Source: HKCCE3408 sp039183205
GTDB taxonomy: Bacteria; Pseudomonadota; Alphaproteobacteria; Rhodobacterales; Rhodobacteraceae
Direction: 5' to 3'
Assembly: GCA_039183205.1 (NCBI GenBank)
Contig: JBCDBR010000005.1
Location: 1 to 64,000 of the forward strand
DNA: 64,000 bases
Each line of letters starts with the position of its first letter. Position 1 is the first letter of the stretch. Below are positions 15,490 through 24,170 of the stretch, piece by piece. A model generated the notes under the pieces. It did not search any database and was not told the origin of the DNA. It was given only the letters and a program-made list of their open reading frames with translations. The position numbers and the translations under genes were made by a program.

Positions 15490-17654
15490 CAGCGCCGCCC
15501 CAAGCGGATCGCATTCGCCGAAACGGTCAGTGACGACAGCGACATCGACAAAGCGGCAATCAATGGGGTGGCAAGGCCTGCGATTGCGAGCGGCACGGCG
15601 ACCACGTTGTAAAGCGTTGCCAGTGTAAAGTTCTCAGTGATCCGCCGGCGCGCTTTCTTCGCCGTCTCAAGCGCTCCGTATATGGGCTCAAGATCCTCGC
15701 CCAGAAGAACGATATCGGATGCGGTGCGCGCCGCATCGAGCCCGGTTGCCGGCGCAATCGAGACATGTGCGGCCGCAAGTGCTGCGGTGTCGTTCAACCC
15801 GTCTCCGACCATAAGAACCTTGGCGCCCGTATTGGCGAGCTTTTCTAGGTAAGCGGCTTTTTCGATGGGCCGCATGTCGGACGAAAACTCAGAAATGCGC
15901 AAACGATCGGCGATTGCCTTCACCGGCGCCGCCGCATCGCCAGAGAGCAAAACAATCCGCTTTCCCTCGCTTTGCAAGGCGCGCACCAAAGCCTCAGCGC
16001 CAGGTCTAAGACGGTTTTCAAACGTCACGACGCGGATGGGTCCGCTTGCGATCTGAAATCCGCTGCTGGCCATAGGTAATTGGGCCGTTGAAGCGCCATC
16101 CACAAGTCGGCCGAGTTTGACGGACATGCCGCGCCACTTCGCGCTGATGCCTTGACCGGGAACTTCATTGACCTCGGCGATTTGCGCCGGTGCAATGCCG
16201 GCCTCCCGCAAGGCATGGGCGAGACCCTTTGCCAAAGGATGCGCGGACGCATCAGCAAGGGCGCGTGCGACACCACGCTCAGAGCTTGGAATGCATTGCC
16301 ATCCCTCGGCCTGCGGGGTCGCGACCGTCAGCGTACCTGTTTTGTCGAAGACCACGGTATCGACCTCGGCGAGCCGTTCCAACGCGGTGCCGTCTTTTAC
16401 AAGGAGACCTTTCCGAAACAAACGCCCCGAAGCGGCCGTTGCAACGGCGGGCACCGCTAATCCAAGCGCACAAGGACAGGTGATAATCAGAACCGCCGCC
16501 GCGATGTTCAGTGAAATCCGCATGTCTTGCGTGGCCAACCACCATCCCAAAGCGGCAACCGCGGCGAGAATGTGGACGCCTGGCGCATAAAGCCCGGCGG
16601 CTTTGTCGGCTAGCGCCACCGCGCGGCTACGGCCAGCCTCGGCCACGGCAACCAAATCGGCAATGCGGGCAAGTTCGGTGTCTTTTCCCGCCGCAGTGAC
16701 ACGGAGAACCAAAACGCCAGTAAGATTGCCCTCACCCGCCCGAATGGTTTGTCCCGGTTCAATCGCGGCGGGCAGGCTTTCGCCGGTCATGAGCGAACGG
16801 TCAATCTCCGAATGCCCCTCGACGACAATGCCGTCGGCGGGCACCCGAGCCCCAGGCAGAATGCGGACTTTGTCGCCCGGCTGCAACGCAGAAGCGGCCA
16901 CGATTTGCGGGCCATCCTTGTCCAAACGCGTCGCGCGCGGCACCTCAAGCGCCGCCAGCTCGGCGGCCGCCGATCTGGCCCTGGCGCGCGTCCGGTGGTC
17001 CAAGTATCGGCCCGCCAACAAAAAGCAGCAAAGCCCTATGGCTGCATCGAAATAAGCATGCGGCCCCGACTGCATTGTCTCGCTCAGCGAGGTTGCGATC
17101 GCCAAAACAATTGCCAGCGTGATCGGTACATCCATATTGAGGTGCCCGCCGCGCAGCGCCCCCCAAGCGGAGGCGTAAAAGGGACGGCCAGCGAACAAGA
17201 CAGCCGGAATGGCGATTGCTGCCGAGATCCAATGCATCATATCTCGTGTCGCTCCGTCCGCCCCGGACCAAACCGCGACAGACAGCAGCATCACGTTCAT
17301 CATCGCAAAGAACGCAACGGCCAAGCGCATCAGCAGATCGCGCCCCTTTGCGTCAACGGATTGCGACGCGATCACGCCTGGATCGAGCGGGTGGGCCTCA
17401 AAGCCCGCAGTCTTGAGCGCTTGTGTCAGAGTGTCCACGTCAATGTCGGCGGCGGCATCGACTGCCGCACGTTTCAACGTCAAATTAACCCGCGCGTCGC
17501 GGACACCCGGCACGCCCTTTAAGGCCCTTTCCACGGCAACGATGCAGCCACCGCAATGGATTTCAGGCACAGATAGCATCAGCCGTGCATCCGGCAGAGA
17601 CGCTATCTGCGTCTCGTGCCCCGGGGGGCAAGCCGGGCAAACCGCGGCCGTCAT
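15489..17654 (-). CDS. ccoI: Copper-transporting P-type ATPase CcoI (FixI)
   Basis: This 721-residue P1B-type ATPase supplies copper for CcoN assembly. It has a Cys-rich N-terminus (CPACPPGHE), a heavy-metal-associated domain with HCGGC near residue 33, and eight membrane helices. The ion-translocating motif is TCPCALGLAVP, phosphorylation DKTGTLT, and hinge MVGDGLNDTAAL. The ATG at 17654 is used because it overlaps the ccoH stop by 4 bp; an upstream in-frame ATG at 17735 lies inside ccoH. It is the third gene of ccoGHIS. Confidence 0.95.
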   Translation of the reverse strand: MTAAVCPACPPGHETQIASLPDARLMLSVPEIHCGGCIVAVERALKGVPGVRDARVNLTLKRAAVDAAADIDVDTLTQALKTAGFEAHPLDPGVIASQSVDAKGRDLLMRLAVAFFAMMNVMLLSVAVWSGADGATRDMMHWISAAIAIPAVLFAGRPFYASAWGALRGGHLNMDVPITLAIVLAIATSLSETMQSGPHAYFDAAIGLCCFLLAGRYLDHRTRARARSAAAELAALEVPRATRLDKDGPQIVAASALQPGDKVRILPGARVPADGIVVEGHSEIDRSLMTGESLPAAIEPGQTIRAGEGNLTGVLVLRVTAAGKDTELARIADLVAVAEAGRSRAVALADKAAGLYAPGVHILAAVAALGWWLATQDMRISLNIAAAVLIITCPCALGLAVPAVATAASGRLFRKGLLVKDGTALERLAEVDTVVFDKTGTLTVATPQAEGWQCIPSSERGVARALADASAHPLAKGLAHALREAGIAPAQIAEVNEVPGQGISAKWRGMSVKLGRLVDGASTAQLPMASSGFQIASGPIRVVTFENRLRPGAEALVRALQSEGKRIVLLSGDAAAPVKAIADRLRISEFSSDMRPIEKAAYLEKLANTGAKVLMVGDGLNDTAALAAAHVSIAPATGLDAARTASDIVLLGEDLEPIYGALETAKKARRRITENFTLATLYNVVAVPLAIAGLATPLIAALSMSLSSLTVSANAIRLGRR

Positions 17655-18121
17655 GGTGCGGCCGCGATCGAAAAGGTGATGTTGTGCCGGTAATCTGTAC
17701 CGTCGCGCGCCGTCCCGGTTAGGCGCAGCCGCCACCGGCCAGGCGCGGGATCAATCGGGGCGATCAGGGCACCATTTGGGCCACGCGTCAGGTCAAGGAG
17801 TTGATCGTCGGTTCGCGTCGTCGGTCGGGTCAGCAATGCGGTCAACTCCGCGGGGTAAACCGGGCGGCCACTTTCGTCGGTCAGCCCCAACGTCAAGCGA
17901 TCGTCTTCGACGCTGACCTCTGCGTTCCAGCCCAATTCCAGTTGCGCCTCGCGGCGGGTATCAAATGTTTGGCTATCGGCGTAGCTCGACGATACCTCAA
18001 GGCCCGGAAAGGTGCGCACCGCGTTCACCGCCATGTAGATATTGACGGAAATGATGATCCCAAAGCCGCCGCAAAACATCGCCAATACATGCCAGCCAGT
18101 TAGCTTTCGTTCCTGTCTCAT
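17651..18121 (-). CDS. ccoH: cbb3 oxidase assembly protein CcoH (FixH)
   Basis: This 156-residue membrane-anchored protein has one N-terminal helix (WHVLAMFCGGFGIIISVNIYMAVNAV). A periplasmic FixH domain follows, with the conserved FPGLEVSSSYADSQTF and PGRWRLRLTG. CcoH associates with CcoP and CcoNO late in cbb3 assembly. It overlaps ccoG upstream and ccoI downstream by 4 bp each, fitting a tightly coupled operon. Confidence 0.92.
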   Translation of the reverse strand: MRQERKLTGWHVLAMFCGGFGIIISVNIYMAVNAVRTFPGLEVSSSYADSQTFDTRREAQLELGWNAEVSVEDDRLTLGLTDESGRPVYPAELTALLTRPTTRTDDQLLDLTRGPNGALIAPIDPAPGRWRLRLTGTARDGTDYRHNITFSIAAAP

Positions 18122-19620
18122 TCTGTACCGCGCCCTGTAAAACTGGTGTCTTCAAATGCCCGGGTTTCACCGACCTGGTCTTCAACCCAAAACCGGAAAT
18201 CAGTGCGCTCCGCTGATGCGGCCGGATCGCTCGGACGGGCGATGACATAGACCCGCTGAAGCTGCGTTGCATCGGCCGCCACGGGCACGATCAAGTCGGA
18301 TTGACCCTCAAGCTCGAGCCGCAGGATGTCGTCCGACCGCAACGAGACATGAAACTCGCTATGTTCGCCGGTCATGTTTCGGATCCGAATGTCGTAGGCA
18401 TTGCGGATGGACCCGTCTGAAAGCGTGACAAACTGAGGGTTGCGCACAGCGGCGACCGTGATGTCAAGCGGGGTACGGATGAACAGCATCACGACGAGTG
18501 CAACACCAATGGCGCTCCACAACGTGGTGTAAATCATTGTCCGCGGCCGCAGGATATGATGCCAAATCGGGCGCGGCGCGTTGCCCGCGCGTTCGGCTTG
18601 CTCATCGGTGAGCGCCAAATAGTCGATCAAACCCCTTGGCTGACCGGTCTTATCCATAATTTCGTCGCAGGCGTCGATGCACAGCGCGCATGTAATGCAT
18701 TCCAACTGCTGCCCGTCACGGATGTCGATGCCAACCGGGCAGACATTCACACAGGCATGACAATCAATGCAGTCGCCAAGCTGATCATGTGCGGGCTCGG
18801 GGACGGCTCGCACACCGTCACGGGCACCGGCCGCATGGCTGTCGGCAATTGCCCGCTCCGCCATTGCGCGCCGGCGTTTGCCACGACCGCGTGGCTCGCC
18901 GCGCCATTCCCGATACGCAACCGTGATGGTGTCTTCGTCCATCATCGCGGCTTGGATGCGCGGCCAAGGGCACATGTAAATGCACACTTGCTCACGCATA
19001 AAACCGCCAAAGACAAAAGTCGTTGCCGTTAGAATGGCAATCGTGGTGTAAGCCACCATCGGTGCCTCAAGCCGCACCAATTGCACAAGGAGCGTTGGCG
19101 CGTCGGCGAAGTAAAAGACCCACGCCCCGCCGGTTGCAATGGCGATCATGATCCAAACCAGCCACTTTGTGACGCGCAACCGCACCTTGCGCACATCCCA
19201 ACCGGCTTTCCATAAACGTAGTCGGGCGTTTCGGTCGCCCTCAATCCAGCGCTCAACGGTGAAGAAAAGGTCGGTCCACACAGTTTGGGGGCATGAATAG
19301 CCGCACCAAACTCGCCCCAAAGCGGATGTGAACAAGAACAATCCGAGGCCCGCCATAATCAAAAGGCCGGCCACGAAATAAAACTCGTGTGGCCAGATTT
19401 CGATCCAAAAGAAAAAAAACCGCCGATTTGCCATATCGATCAATACGGCTTGATCTGGCAGATTGGGGCCCCTGTCCCACCTGATCCACGGCGTCAGATA
19501 ATAAATACCCAAGGTTACGATCATCACGCCCCATTTGAGGTTTCGAAAACGCCCAGAGATGCGTTTTGGAAACACGGGTTCGCGCGCAGCGTAGAGCTTG
19601 GGAGGGGCGGTCGCGATCAT
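18118..19620 (-). CDS. ccoG: cbb3 oxidase accessory ferredoxin CcoG (RdxA/FixG-like)
   Basis: This 500-residue polytopic membrane protein contains two 4Fe-4S motifs, CIDCHACVNVCP and CITCALCIDACD, at about residues 285-325, and a C-terminal Ig-like domain. The N-terminal half has several membrane helices, including the conserved VWCGYSCPQTVW and CIYMCPWPRIQAAMMD segments. CcoG is a copper(II) reductase needed for cbb3 maturation. Start ATG at 19620 opens the ccoGHIS operon. An FNR box lies 73 bp upstream, consistent with oxygen control. Confidence 0.95.
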   Translation of the reverse strand: MIATAPPKLYAAREPVFPKRISGRFRNLKWGVMIVTLGIYYLTPWIRWDRGPNLPDQAVLIDMANRRFFFFWIEIWPHEFYFVAGLLIMAGLGLFLFTSALGRVWCGYSCPQTVWTDLFFTVERWIEGDRNARLRLWKAGWDVRKVRLRVTKWLVWIMIAIATGGAWVFYFADAPTLLVQLVRLEAPMVAYTTIAILTATTFVFGGFMREQVCIYMCPWPRIQAAMMDEDTITVAYREWRGEPRGRGKRRRAMAERAIADSHAAGARDGVRAVPEPAHDQLGDCIDCHACVNVCPVGIDIRDGQQLECITCALCIDACDEIMDKTGQPRGLIDYLALTDEQAERAGNAPRPIWHHILRPRTMIYTTLWSAIGVALVVMLFIRTPLDITVAAVRNPQFVTLSDGSIRNAYDIRIRNMTGEHSEFHVSLRSDDILRLELEGQSDLIVPVAADATQLQRVYVIARPSDPAASAERTDFRFWVEDQVGETRAFEDTSFTGRGTE

Positions 19621-19692
19621 CGCGGATTGCTGCCTTGGCTAAATACTCACTTCCTTGCGAAAACTTGCTACCGCATCCCACCGACCGCTTCT

Positions 19693-19706
19693 TTGACGTG
19701 GATCAA
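19693..19706. promoter_or_regulatory. FNR box upstream of ccoGHIS
   Basis: TTGAC-GTGG-ATCAA matches the FNR consensus TTGAT-N4-ATCAA with one change. It is 73 bp upstream of ccoG. The same pattern is found before ccoN at 23317-23330, and fnrL is encoded nearby. Activation of ccoGHIS at low oxygen by FnrL is the likely role. Confidence 0.75.
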
Positions 19707-19715
19707 TTGAATCGA

Positions 19716-19793
19716 GGCGCCCCGTTTGGGGCGCCCCTTAACTTTGGCACCGGTCCCATAAGATCACGCGCGGACAAGATCAGGACCGGTGCC
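19716..19793 (-). terminator. Two-hairpin structure after ccoP
   Basis: An 11-bp perfect inverted repeat, GGCACCGGTCC (19746-19756) with GGACCGGTGCC (19783-19793), encloses a 26-nt loop. Next to it GGCGCCCC-GTTT-GGGGCGCC (19716-19735) is an 8-bp perfect hairpin. They lie between the ccoP stop (19830) and the ccoG FNR box. Neither is followed by a U-run on the minus strand, so termination or mRNA 3-prime protection of ccoNOQP is inferred from location and stability only. Confidence 0.5.
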
Positions 19794-19829
19794 GATCCAA
19801 CAGCCGGGAGGGGCTGCCGGAAACTCAAA

Positions 19830-20726
19830 CTATTCGCCGCCACCTTGGGCGTGCACCCACACCGAAACAGCGCGAATCTCAGCCTCCGAAAGGCGGTCAG
19901 ACCAAGATGGCATCACGCCGAAACGCGAATACCGTACCGTGTGTTCAAGCGCCGCCGGATCTCCGCCATAGAGCCAGATCGCATCGGTCAAGTTCGGCGC
20001 GCCGAGGAAAATATCACCTTGGGCCGCATCGCCATGGCATGCGGCACAATTGTCTGCAAACACCCCGGCGCCGAACGTCGCGGCAGCAGGGTCCGTAACT
20101 TCTTGCCCGGAAATCTCCAAGACAAATTGCACGACGCTTTCAATCTCCTCATCGGTGAGGATTTCATCAAACGCGGTCATTTGTGACCAGCGTGCGTCGA
20201 CGTCGTTTTCATTGCGGATGCCGTGCGCCACCGTGTGGTAGATTTCATCGATTGTGCCGCCCCAGAGCCAATCGTCATCCAACAGGTTTGGATAGCCCGA
20301 CGCCTGCACACCGGCAGCCCCGGAGCCATGGCACTGCGAACACCAACTAGCAAAGATAGAACTGCCGCCCTGGATCGCGTAAGAATATAGTTCGGGATTT
20401 GCGTCCGGCGTAATCTCTGTCAGCGCCACTTCTGTAAGCGCCGCGCGGATCGGGGCCGTAGCAGCCGTCGCTTCGGCGATATCTTCCGCCAATTCGCCGC
20501 GTGTCGAATACCCGAGTACCCCTGTGCTACTGCCGGTCAGCCCCGGCCAGGCAGGATAAAGCACCGTGTATATAACGCCCCATACGCAGGTCGCATAGAA
20601 CGTCCACAACCACCAACGCGGCAGCGGGTTATTGAATTCCTTGATCCCGTCCCAGGAATGCCCGGTCGTGTCCGGATCGTCGTCGAACAGTGCCTGTTCA
20701 GCGTCTTCGTGCAGGTCGCGGGTCAT
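19830..20726 (-). CDS. ccoP: cbb3-type cytochrome c oxidase subunit III, dihaem cytochrome c
   Basis: This 298-residue protein has an N-terminal membrane anchor (NPLPRWWLWTFYATCVWGVIYTVLYPAW). Two periplasmic c-type haem sites follow: CSQCH near residue 128 and CAACH near 225, with methionine ligands in later segments such as SQMTAF and GVMPSW. It passes electrons from c-type donors to CcoO and CcoN. It overlaps ccoQ by 4 bp and is the last gene of ccoNOQP, followed by the hairpin structure at 19716-19793. Confidence 0.96.
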   Translation of the reverse strand: MTRDLHEDAEQALFDDDPDTTGHSWDGIKEFNNPLPRWWLWTFYATCVWGVIYTVLYPAWPGLTGSSTGVLGYSTRGELAEDIAEATAATAPIRAALTEVALTEITPDANPELYSYAIQGGSSIFASWCSQCHGSGAAGVQASGYPNLLDDDWLWGGTIDEIYHTVAHGIRNENDVDARWSQMTAFDEILTDEEIESVVQFVLEISGQEVTDPAAATFGAGVFADNCAACHGDAAQGDIFLGAPNLTDAIWLYGGDPAALEHTVRYSRFGVMPSWSDRLSEAEIRAVSVWVHAQGGGE

Positions 20727-20908
20727 GGCTGCGCCTCATCTGCTTCGGATGCGGGGCGATCATCGTGGCGAAATGGGATCTCTGCGATATCGCGATGCAG
20801 CTTTCGGCTGCCTGGGCGAAGCGTGACCACAATGACGAGCGCAAAGGCTGTGAACATGAACACCAAGCCCCAGGACCCCGCGAACACACGCATGATTTCA
20901 TATGACAT
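20723..20908 (-). CDS. ccoQ: cbb3-type cytochrome c oxidase subunit CcoQ
   Basis: This 61-residue protein has one transmembrane helix (SWGLVFMFTAFALVIVVTL) followed by a charged tail (RPGSRKLHRDIAEIPFRHDD), the CcoQ pattern. CcoQ stabilises cbb3 oxidase and in Rhodobacter is linked to signalling of electron flow to the redox regulators. Start ATG at 20908 is 13 bp after ccoO; a longer in-frame reading back to 20989 runs into ccoO. Confidence 0.9.
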   Translation of the reverse strand: MSYEIMRVFAGSWGLVFMFTAFALVIVVTLRPGSRKLHRDIAEIPFRHDDRPASEADEAQP

Positions 20909-20921
20909 GGCGAAGGTCTCC

Positions 20922-21638
20922 TTACCGGCTTTCGTCGGGCGTGAAGGTGGAGAAATCCACCAACGTCCCAAGCATTTGCATGTACGCAATCAACGCATCC
21001 ATTTCGGTGATCTCTGGTTGGCCGTCGAAATCGCGAATTTGCGCGCCCGGATAGCGGTCACCGATATCGCCGAATTCGGTGGCTTGCTGAACAAAGTCCT
21101 CCTCAGCCATGGCGATCTGTTCGTCGGTGTAATCCACCCCGACCATGCGGTGCGTTCGCATCAGGTCCGCGATGTGATCTGGTCGCAATCTCGTGTCGAG
21201 CAAATACGCATAAGGCGGCATGACAGATTCGGGGACAACCGATTGCGGATCGCTGAAGTGATCAACATGCCAGGCATCAGAATACCGTCCTCCGACCCGC
21301 GCTAGATCTGGACCTGTGCGTTTCGATCCCCATTGGAACGGATGGTCGTATTGGCTCTCGGCGGCAAGGCTATAATGACCGTATCGTTCGACTTCGTCGC
21401 GGATTGGACGGATCATCTGGCTGTGACAGACATAACAGCCTTCGCGCAGGTAAATCTCCCGTCCGGCAAGCTCAAGGGGGCTATACGGGCGGACCCCATC
21501 GACATCCTCAATGGTGTTTTCCAAGTAAAATAGGGGCGCAATTTCAACGATACCGCCGATGGTCACAACCACAAAACTAAGGGCCAGCAAGATCGTTGCG
21601 TTGGTCTCGATGATCTTATGCTTGTCAAGAATGGCCAT
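20922..21638 (-). CDS. ccoO: cbb3-type cytochrome c oxidase subunit II, monohaem cytochrome c
   Basis: This 238-residue protein has an N-terminal membrane helix (TILLALSFVVVTIGGIVEIAPLF) and one haem c site, CYVCHSQMIRP at about residues 68-78. The axial Met lies in the VPESVMPPYAYLL segment. It relays electrons from CcoP to CcoN. It lies 13 bp downstream of ccoN and 13 bp upstream of ccoQ. Confidence 0.97.
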   Translation of the reverse strand: MAILDKHKIIETNATILLALSFVVVTIGGIVEIAPLFYLENTIEDVDGVRPYSPLELAGREIYLREGCYVCHSQMIRPIRDEVERYGHYSLAAESQYDHPFQWGSKRTGPDLARVGGRYSDAWHVDHFSDPQSVVPESVMPPYAYLLDTRLRPDHIADLMRTHRMVGVDYTDEQIAMAEEDFVQQATEFGDIGDRYPGAQIRDFDGQPEITEMDALIAYMQMLGTLVDFSTFTPDESR

Positions 21639-21651
21639 TCTGAGCCCCCTT

Positions 21652-23253
21652 CTATTCAGCCGGCATGGCCGATGCGGCGACCGTTTCGAAACGGCCCCGA
21701 ATGGTCATCCACAGGTTGAAAACCATGATCACTGCACCGGCGAGGTACATGATGCCGCCCAGCCCGCGAACCAGGTACATGGGGAACTTTGCCTCCACGG
21801 TATCGGCGAAGGAATTGACCAAGAACCCTTGGTCGTCGACTTCGCGCCACATCAAGCCTTCCATAATCCCAGTCACCCACATCGACGCGGCGTAGAGCAC
21901 GATGCCGATGGTCGCGAGCCAGAAGTGCCACGACACCAGCGCCGTTGAATACAGCCCCGCACGATGCCAGAGCTTCGGCACGAGGTAGTAAAGAACGCCA
22001 AAGGTGATCAGGCCGTTCCAGCCCAAAGCACCCGAATGCACGTGTCCGATTGTCCAATCCGTATAGTGGCTCAGCGAATTCACGGCCCGGATCGACATCA
22101 TGGGGCCTTCGAAGGTGCTCATCCCGTAGAAGGCAACAGAGGTGACCATCATCCGCAGAATTGGATCGGTTCTCAGCTTGTCCCACGCGCCTGACAGCGT
22201 CATCAAGCCGTTGATCATACCGCCCCAGCTGGGCATCCACAGCACCACCGAGAAAACCATACCAAGGGTTGAGGCCCAATCCGGCAACGCCGTGTAGTGC
22301 AAGTGGTGCGGGCCCGCCCAGATATATAGGAATATGAGCGCCCAGAAATGGATGATCGACAGCTTGTAGCTGAAAACCGGGCGTTCGGCCTGTTTCGGAA
22401 TGAAATAGTACATCATCCCCAAAAAACCGGCGGTCAGGAAAAAGCCGACAGCGTTGTGGCCGTACCACCATTGTGTCATCGCGTTCTGCACGCCGCCCAT
22501 CAACGGCACCGAACGTGAGCCGAAGATCGAAACTGGGATGGCCAGATTGTTGACCACGTGCAGCATCGCAACCGTTACGATGAAGCTGAGCAAAAACCAG
22601 TTGGCGACGTAGATATGGGGCTCTTTCCGCTTCAACAGGGTTCCGAGGAAGACCAACAGAAACGCAACCCATACGATGGTAAGCCAAAGATCCGTCAGCC
22701 ATTCAGGCTCGGCGTATTCCTGGCCTTGGGTCGAGCCCAAGACATAACCGGTCGCCGCCAGCACGATGAAAAATTGGTAGCCCCAGAACACAAACCACGC
22801 CAGGTTGCCGCCCCAAAGACGCGCCGCGGTCGTCCGTTGCACGATGTAAAAACTTGATGCCAGCAACGCGTTTCCGCCGAAGGCAAAGATAACCGCGGAC
22901 GTGTGCAGTGGCCGCAATCGGCCAAAATTCATATACCCCTGGGCCCAGTCAAAATTGAGCTGCGGAAACGCCAGTTGAAACGCGATGTAGACGCCAGCCA
23001 GAAAGCCAACAATGCCCCAAAGGGCCGTTGCAATCACACCGTAGCGCACCGGACCGTCCATGTATTCCGCTTCGAGCGATTTGGCCGGAACCGGTTCGTC
23101 GGTTTGGCGCAACACCAAAACAAATAGGATCGCCGAAGCGGCCATGAACAAGAAGGCATGGACCATGTAAGCGAGGTCTCGGGCGTAGTTGGCTGCAATC
23201 GCCGCGCAGACGAAGACAAGGCCCAAAATCACCAATTTTACGTAATTCTGCAT
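21652..23253 (-). CDS. ccoN: cbb3-type cytochrome c oxidase subunit I
   Basis: This 533-residue haem-copper oxidase subunit has about 12 or more transmembrane helices. The haem and CuB ligands are in the segments RLRPLHTSAVIFAFGGN, WWYGHNAVGFFLTAGFLG, WAGPHHLHYTALPDW and DWTIGHVHSGALGWNG. It reduces oxygen with high affinity under microaerobic conditions. The start is ATG at 23253 (MQNYVKLVILG), with GAGGG about 10 bp upstream; an in-frame reading back to 23364 crosses the FNR box and is not credible. It heads ccoNOQP. Confidence 0.97.
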   Translation of the reverse strand: MQNYVKLVILGLVFVCAAIAANYARDLAYMVHAFLFMAASAILFVLVLRQTDEPVPAKSLEAEYMDGPVRYGVIATALWGIVGFLAGVYIAFQLAFPQLNFDWAQGYMNFGRLRPLHTSAVIFAFGGNALLASSFYIVQRTTAARLWGGNLAWFVFWGYQFFIVLAATGYVLGSTQGQEYAEPEWLTDLWLTIVWVAFLLVFLGTLLKRKEPHIYVANWFLLSFIVTVAMLHVVNNLAIPVSIFGSRSVPLMGGVQNAMTQWWYGHNAVGFFLTAGFLGMMYYFIPKQAERPVFSYKLSIIHFWALIFLYIWAGPHHLHYTALPDWASTLGMVFSVVLWMPSWGGMINGLMTLSGAWDKLRTDPILRMMVTSVAFYGMSTFEGPMMSIRAVNSLSHYTDWTIGHVHSGALGWNGLITFGVLYYLVPKLWHRAGLYSTALVSWHFWLATIGIVLYAASMWVTGIMEGLMWREVDDQGFLVNSFADTVEAKFPMYLVRGLGGIMYLAGAVIMVFNLWMTIRGRFETVAASAMPAE

Positions 23254-23316
23254 CTTGCATTCCCTCGCCGCAGGCCGTTTCGGGATTAGGGATGCACTGT
23301 TTGGCCGATGCCTACC

Positions 23317-23330
23317 TTGATCCAGGTCAA
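23317..23330. promoter_or_regulatory. FNR box upstream of ccoNOQP
   Basis: Read on the minus strand the site is TTGAC-CTGG-ATCAA, the same pattern as the box before ccoG. It is 64 bp upstream of the ccoN ATG. The fnrL gene starts about 840 bp away. Anaerobic or microaerobic activation of ccoNOQP by FnrL is the expected role. Confidence 0.75.
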
Positions 23331-23347
23331 TCAAGGCCAAGACGACC

Positions 23348-23362
23348 GTGGACCTGGTCCAC
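23348..23362. promoter_or_regulatory. GTGGACC-T-GGTCCAC palindrome in the ccoN-fnrL gap
   Basis: Two perfect 7-bp arms surround a single T. The element is 17 bp from the FNR box and upstream of the plus-strand terminator at 23380-23414. It could be an operator for another redox regulator. A 1-nt loop makes it unlikely to act as an RNA hairpin unless the stem opens partly. The bound factor is unknown. Confidence 0.4.
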
Positions 23363-23379
23363 AATCACTGGGCAGTTTC

Positions 23380-23414
23380 GGTTATCTTACTGCAAAATAA
23401 CCTTTTTTATTTTT
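23380..23414 (+). terminator. Plus-strand intrinsic terminator between ccoN and fnrL
   Basis: GGTTAT (23380-23385) pairs with ATAACC (23397-23402), and an inner TT/AA extends the stem. It is followed directly by TTTTTTATTTTT. This is a good intrinsic terminator for plus-strand transcription, yet both flanking genes are on the minus strand. It suggests an antisense transcript or a small RNA ending here; no clear plus-strand promoter is visible. Confidence 0.5.
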
Positions 23415-23438
23415 GGAATGAGTGGCGCCGTAGCGACC

Positions 23439-24170
23439 TTAGCCGACCATGTAGCCGCTTTCATCGCCCGTTTCGGCCAGAAGTACGTCCACATTGGGCA
23501 CCCGAATATGGCGTTTACCGACGAGCTCTACCACGGCATCTTTGCGCAACGCTGAAATTTGTCGGCTGACGGTTTCCAGCGTTAGTCCCAAGTAATCGGC
23601 GATCGCTTCGCGTGTGAGGGGAAGGTCAAAACGGACGCTCCGACCTTCGGGCGTGCTGGCACGGCGGGCCATGATCATGAAGAGGCTTGCGATCTTTTCG
23701 CGTGCGGTTTTGCGACCCAAAACCAGCATCCATTCGCGCGCCGCATCCAGGTCGTCAATGGTCATTTCGAGCAAGCGTTGACTGAGGTGTGGTGTATCTT
23801 CCAGCAGTTGACGAAACGGCGCGCGGCGAAAGCAGCACAAGGTCAAATCCGTGACCGCGGCAACGTCATACGGTGAAATCGCCCGTGTGGGTCGGCCGAT
23901 GAAGTCACTCGGCAGCAGTAAGCCCACCATCTGTCGCCGCCCGTCCTCAAGCGTTTGCGAAACCAACGCAACGCCTTCGACAACGGAGGAGACAAAATCC
24001 ATCGGCTCGCCAGCCCATGCGATCATTTGGCCGGCTTCAAACGTGCGATAGTACTTGATGGCATCTAGTTGTGCCAATTCGTCGGGTTCACACCGAGAGC
24101 ATACGGCACGGTGGCGGATTGGACATTGCGAACAACTCACGTTGCCCGCGAACAGAAGATCGTTGTTCAC
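23439..24170 (-). CDS. fnrL: Crp/Fnr family oxygen-responsive regulator FnrL
   Basis: This 243-residue regulator carries an N-terminal cysteine cluster (C13, C16, C24, with C27) and further cysteines in LTLCCFRRAPF. These match the 4Fe-4S ligands of FNR proteins. A cyclic-nucleotide-like beta-roll and dimer helix follow, then a helix-turn-helix with LTREAIADYLGLTLETVSRQISAL, whose ETVSR is the FNR recognition helix for TTGAT half-sites. The start is GTG at 24170, with GGAGA just upstream. Expected targets here are ccoNOQP and ccoGHIS, both with FNR boxes. Confidence 0.95.
   Translation of the reverse strand: MNNDLLFAGNVSCSQCPIRHRAVCSRCEPDELAQLDAIKYYRTFEAGQMIAWAGEPMDFVSSVVEGVALVSQTLEDGRRQMVGLLLPSDFIGRPTRAISPYDVAAVTDLTLCCFRRAPFRQLLEDTPHLSQRLLEMTIDDLDAAREWMLVLGRKTAREKIASLFMIMARRASTPEGRSVRFDLPLTREAIADYLGLTLETVSRQISALRKDAVVELVGKRHIRVPNVDVLLAETGDESGYMVG

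Noticed and set aside
16749..17522. A 257-codon plus-strand frame opposite ccoI
   Set aside because: Arg- and Gln-rich translation without motifs; ccoI in the other strand has all P-type ATPase motifs.
21656..22702. A 348-codon minus-strand open frame within ccoN
   Set aside because: It lies in another frame of the conserved oxidase subunit and has shadow-type composition.
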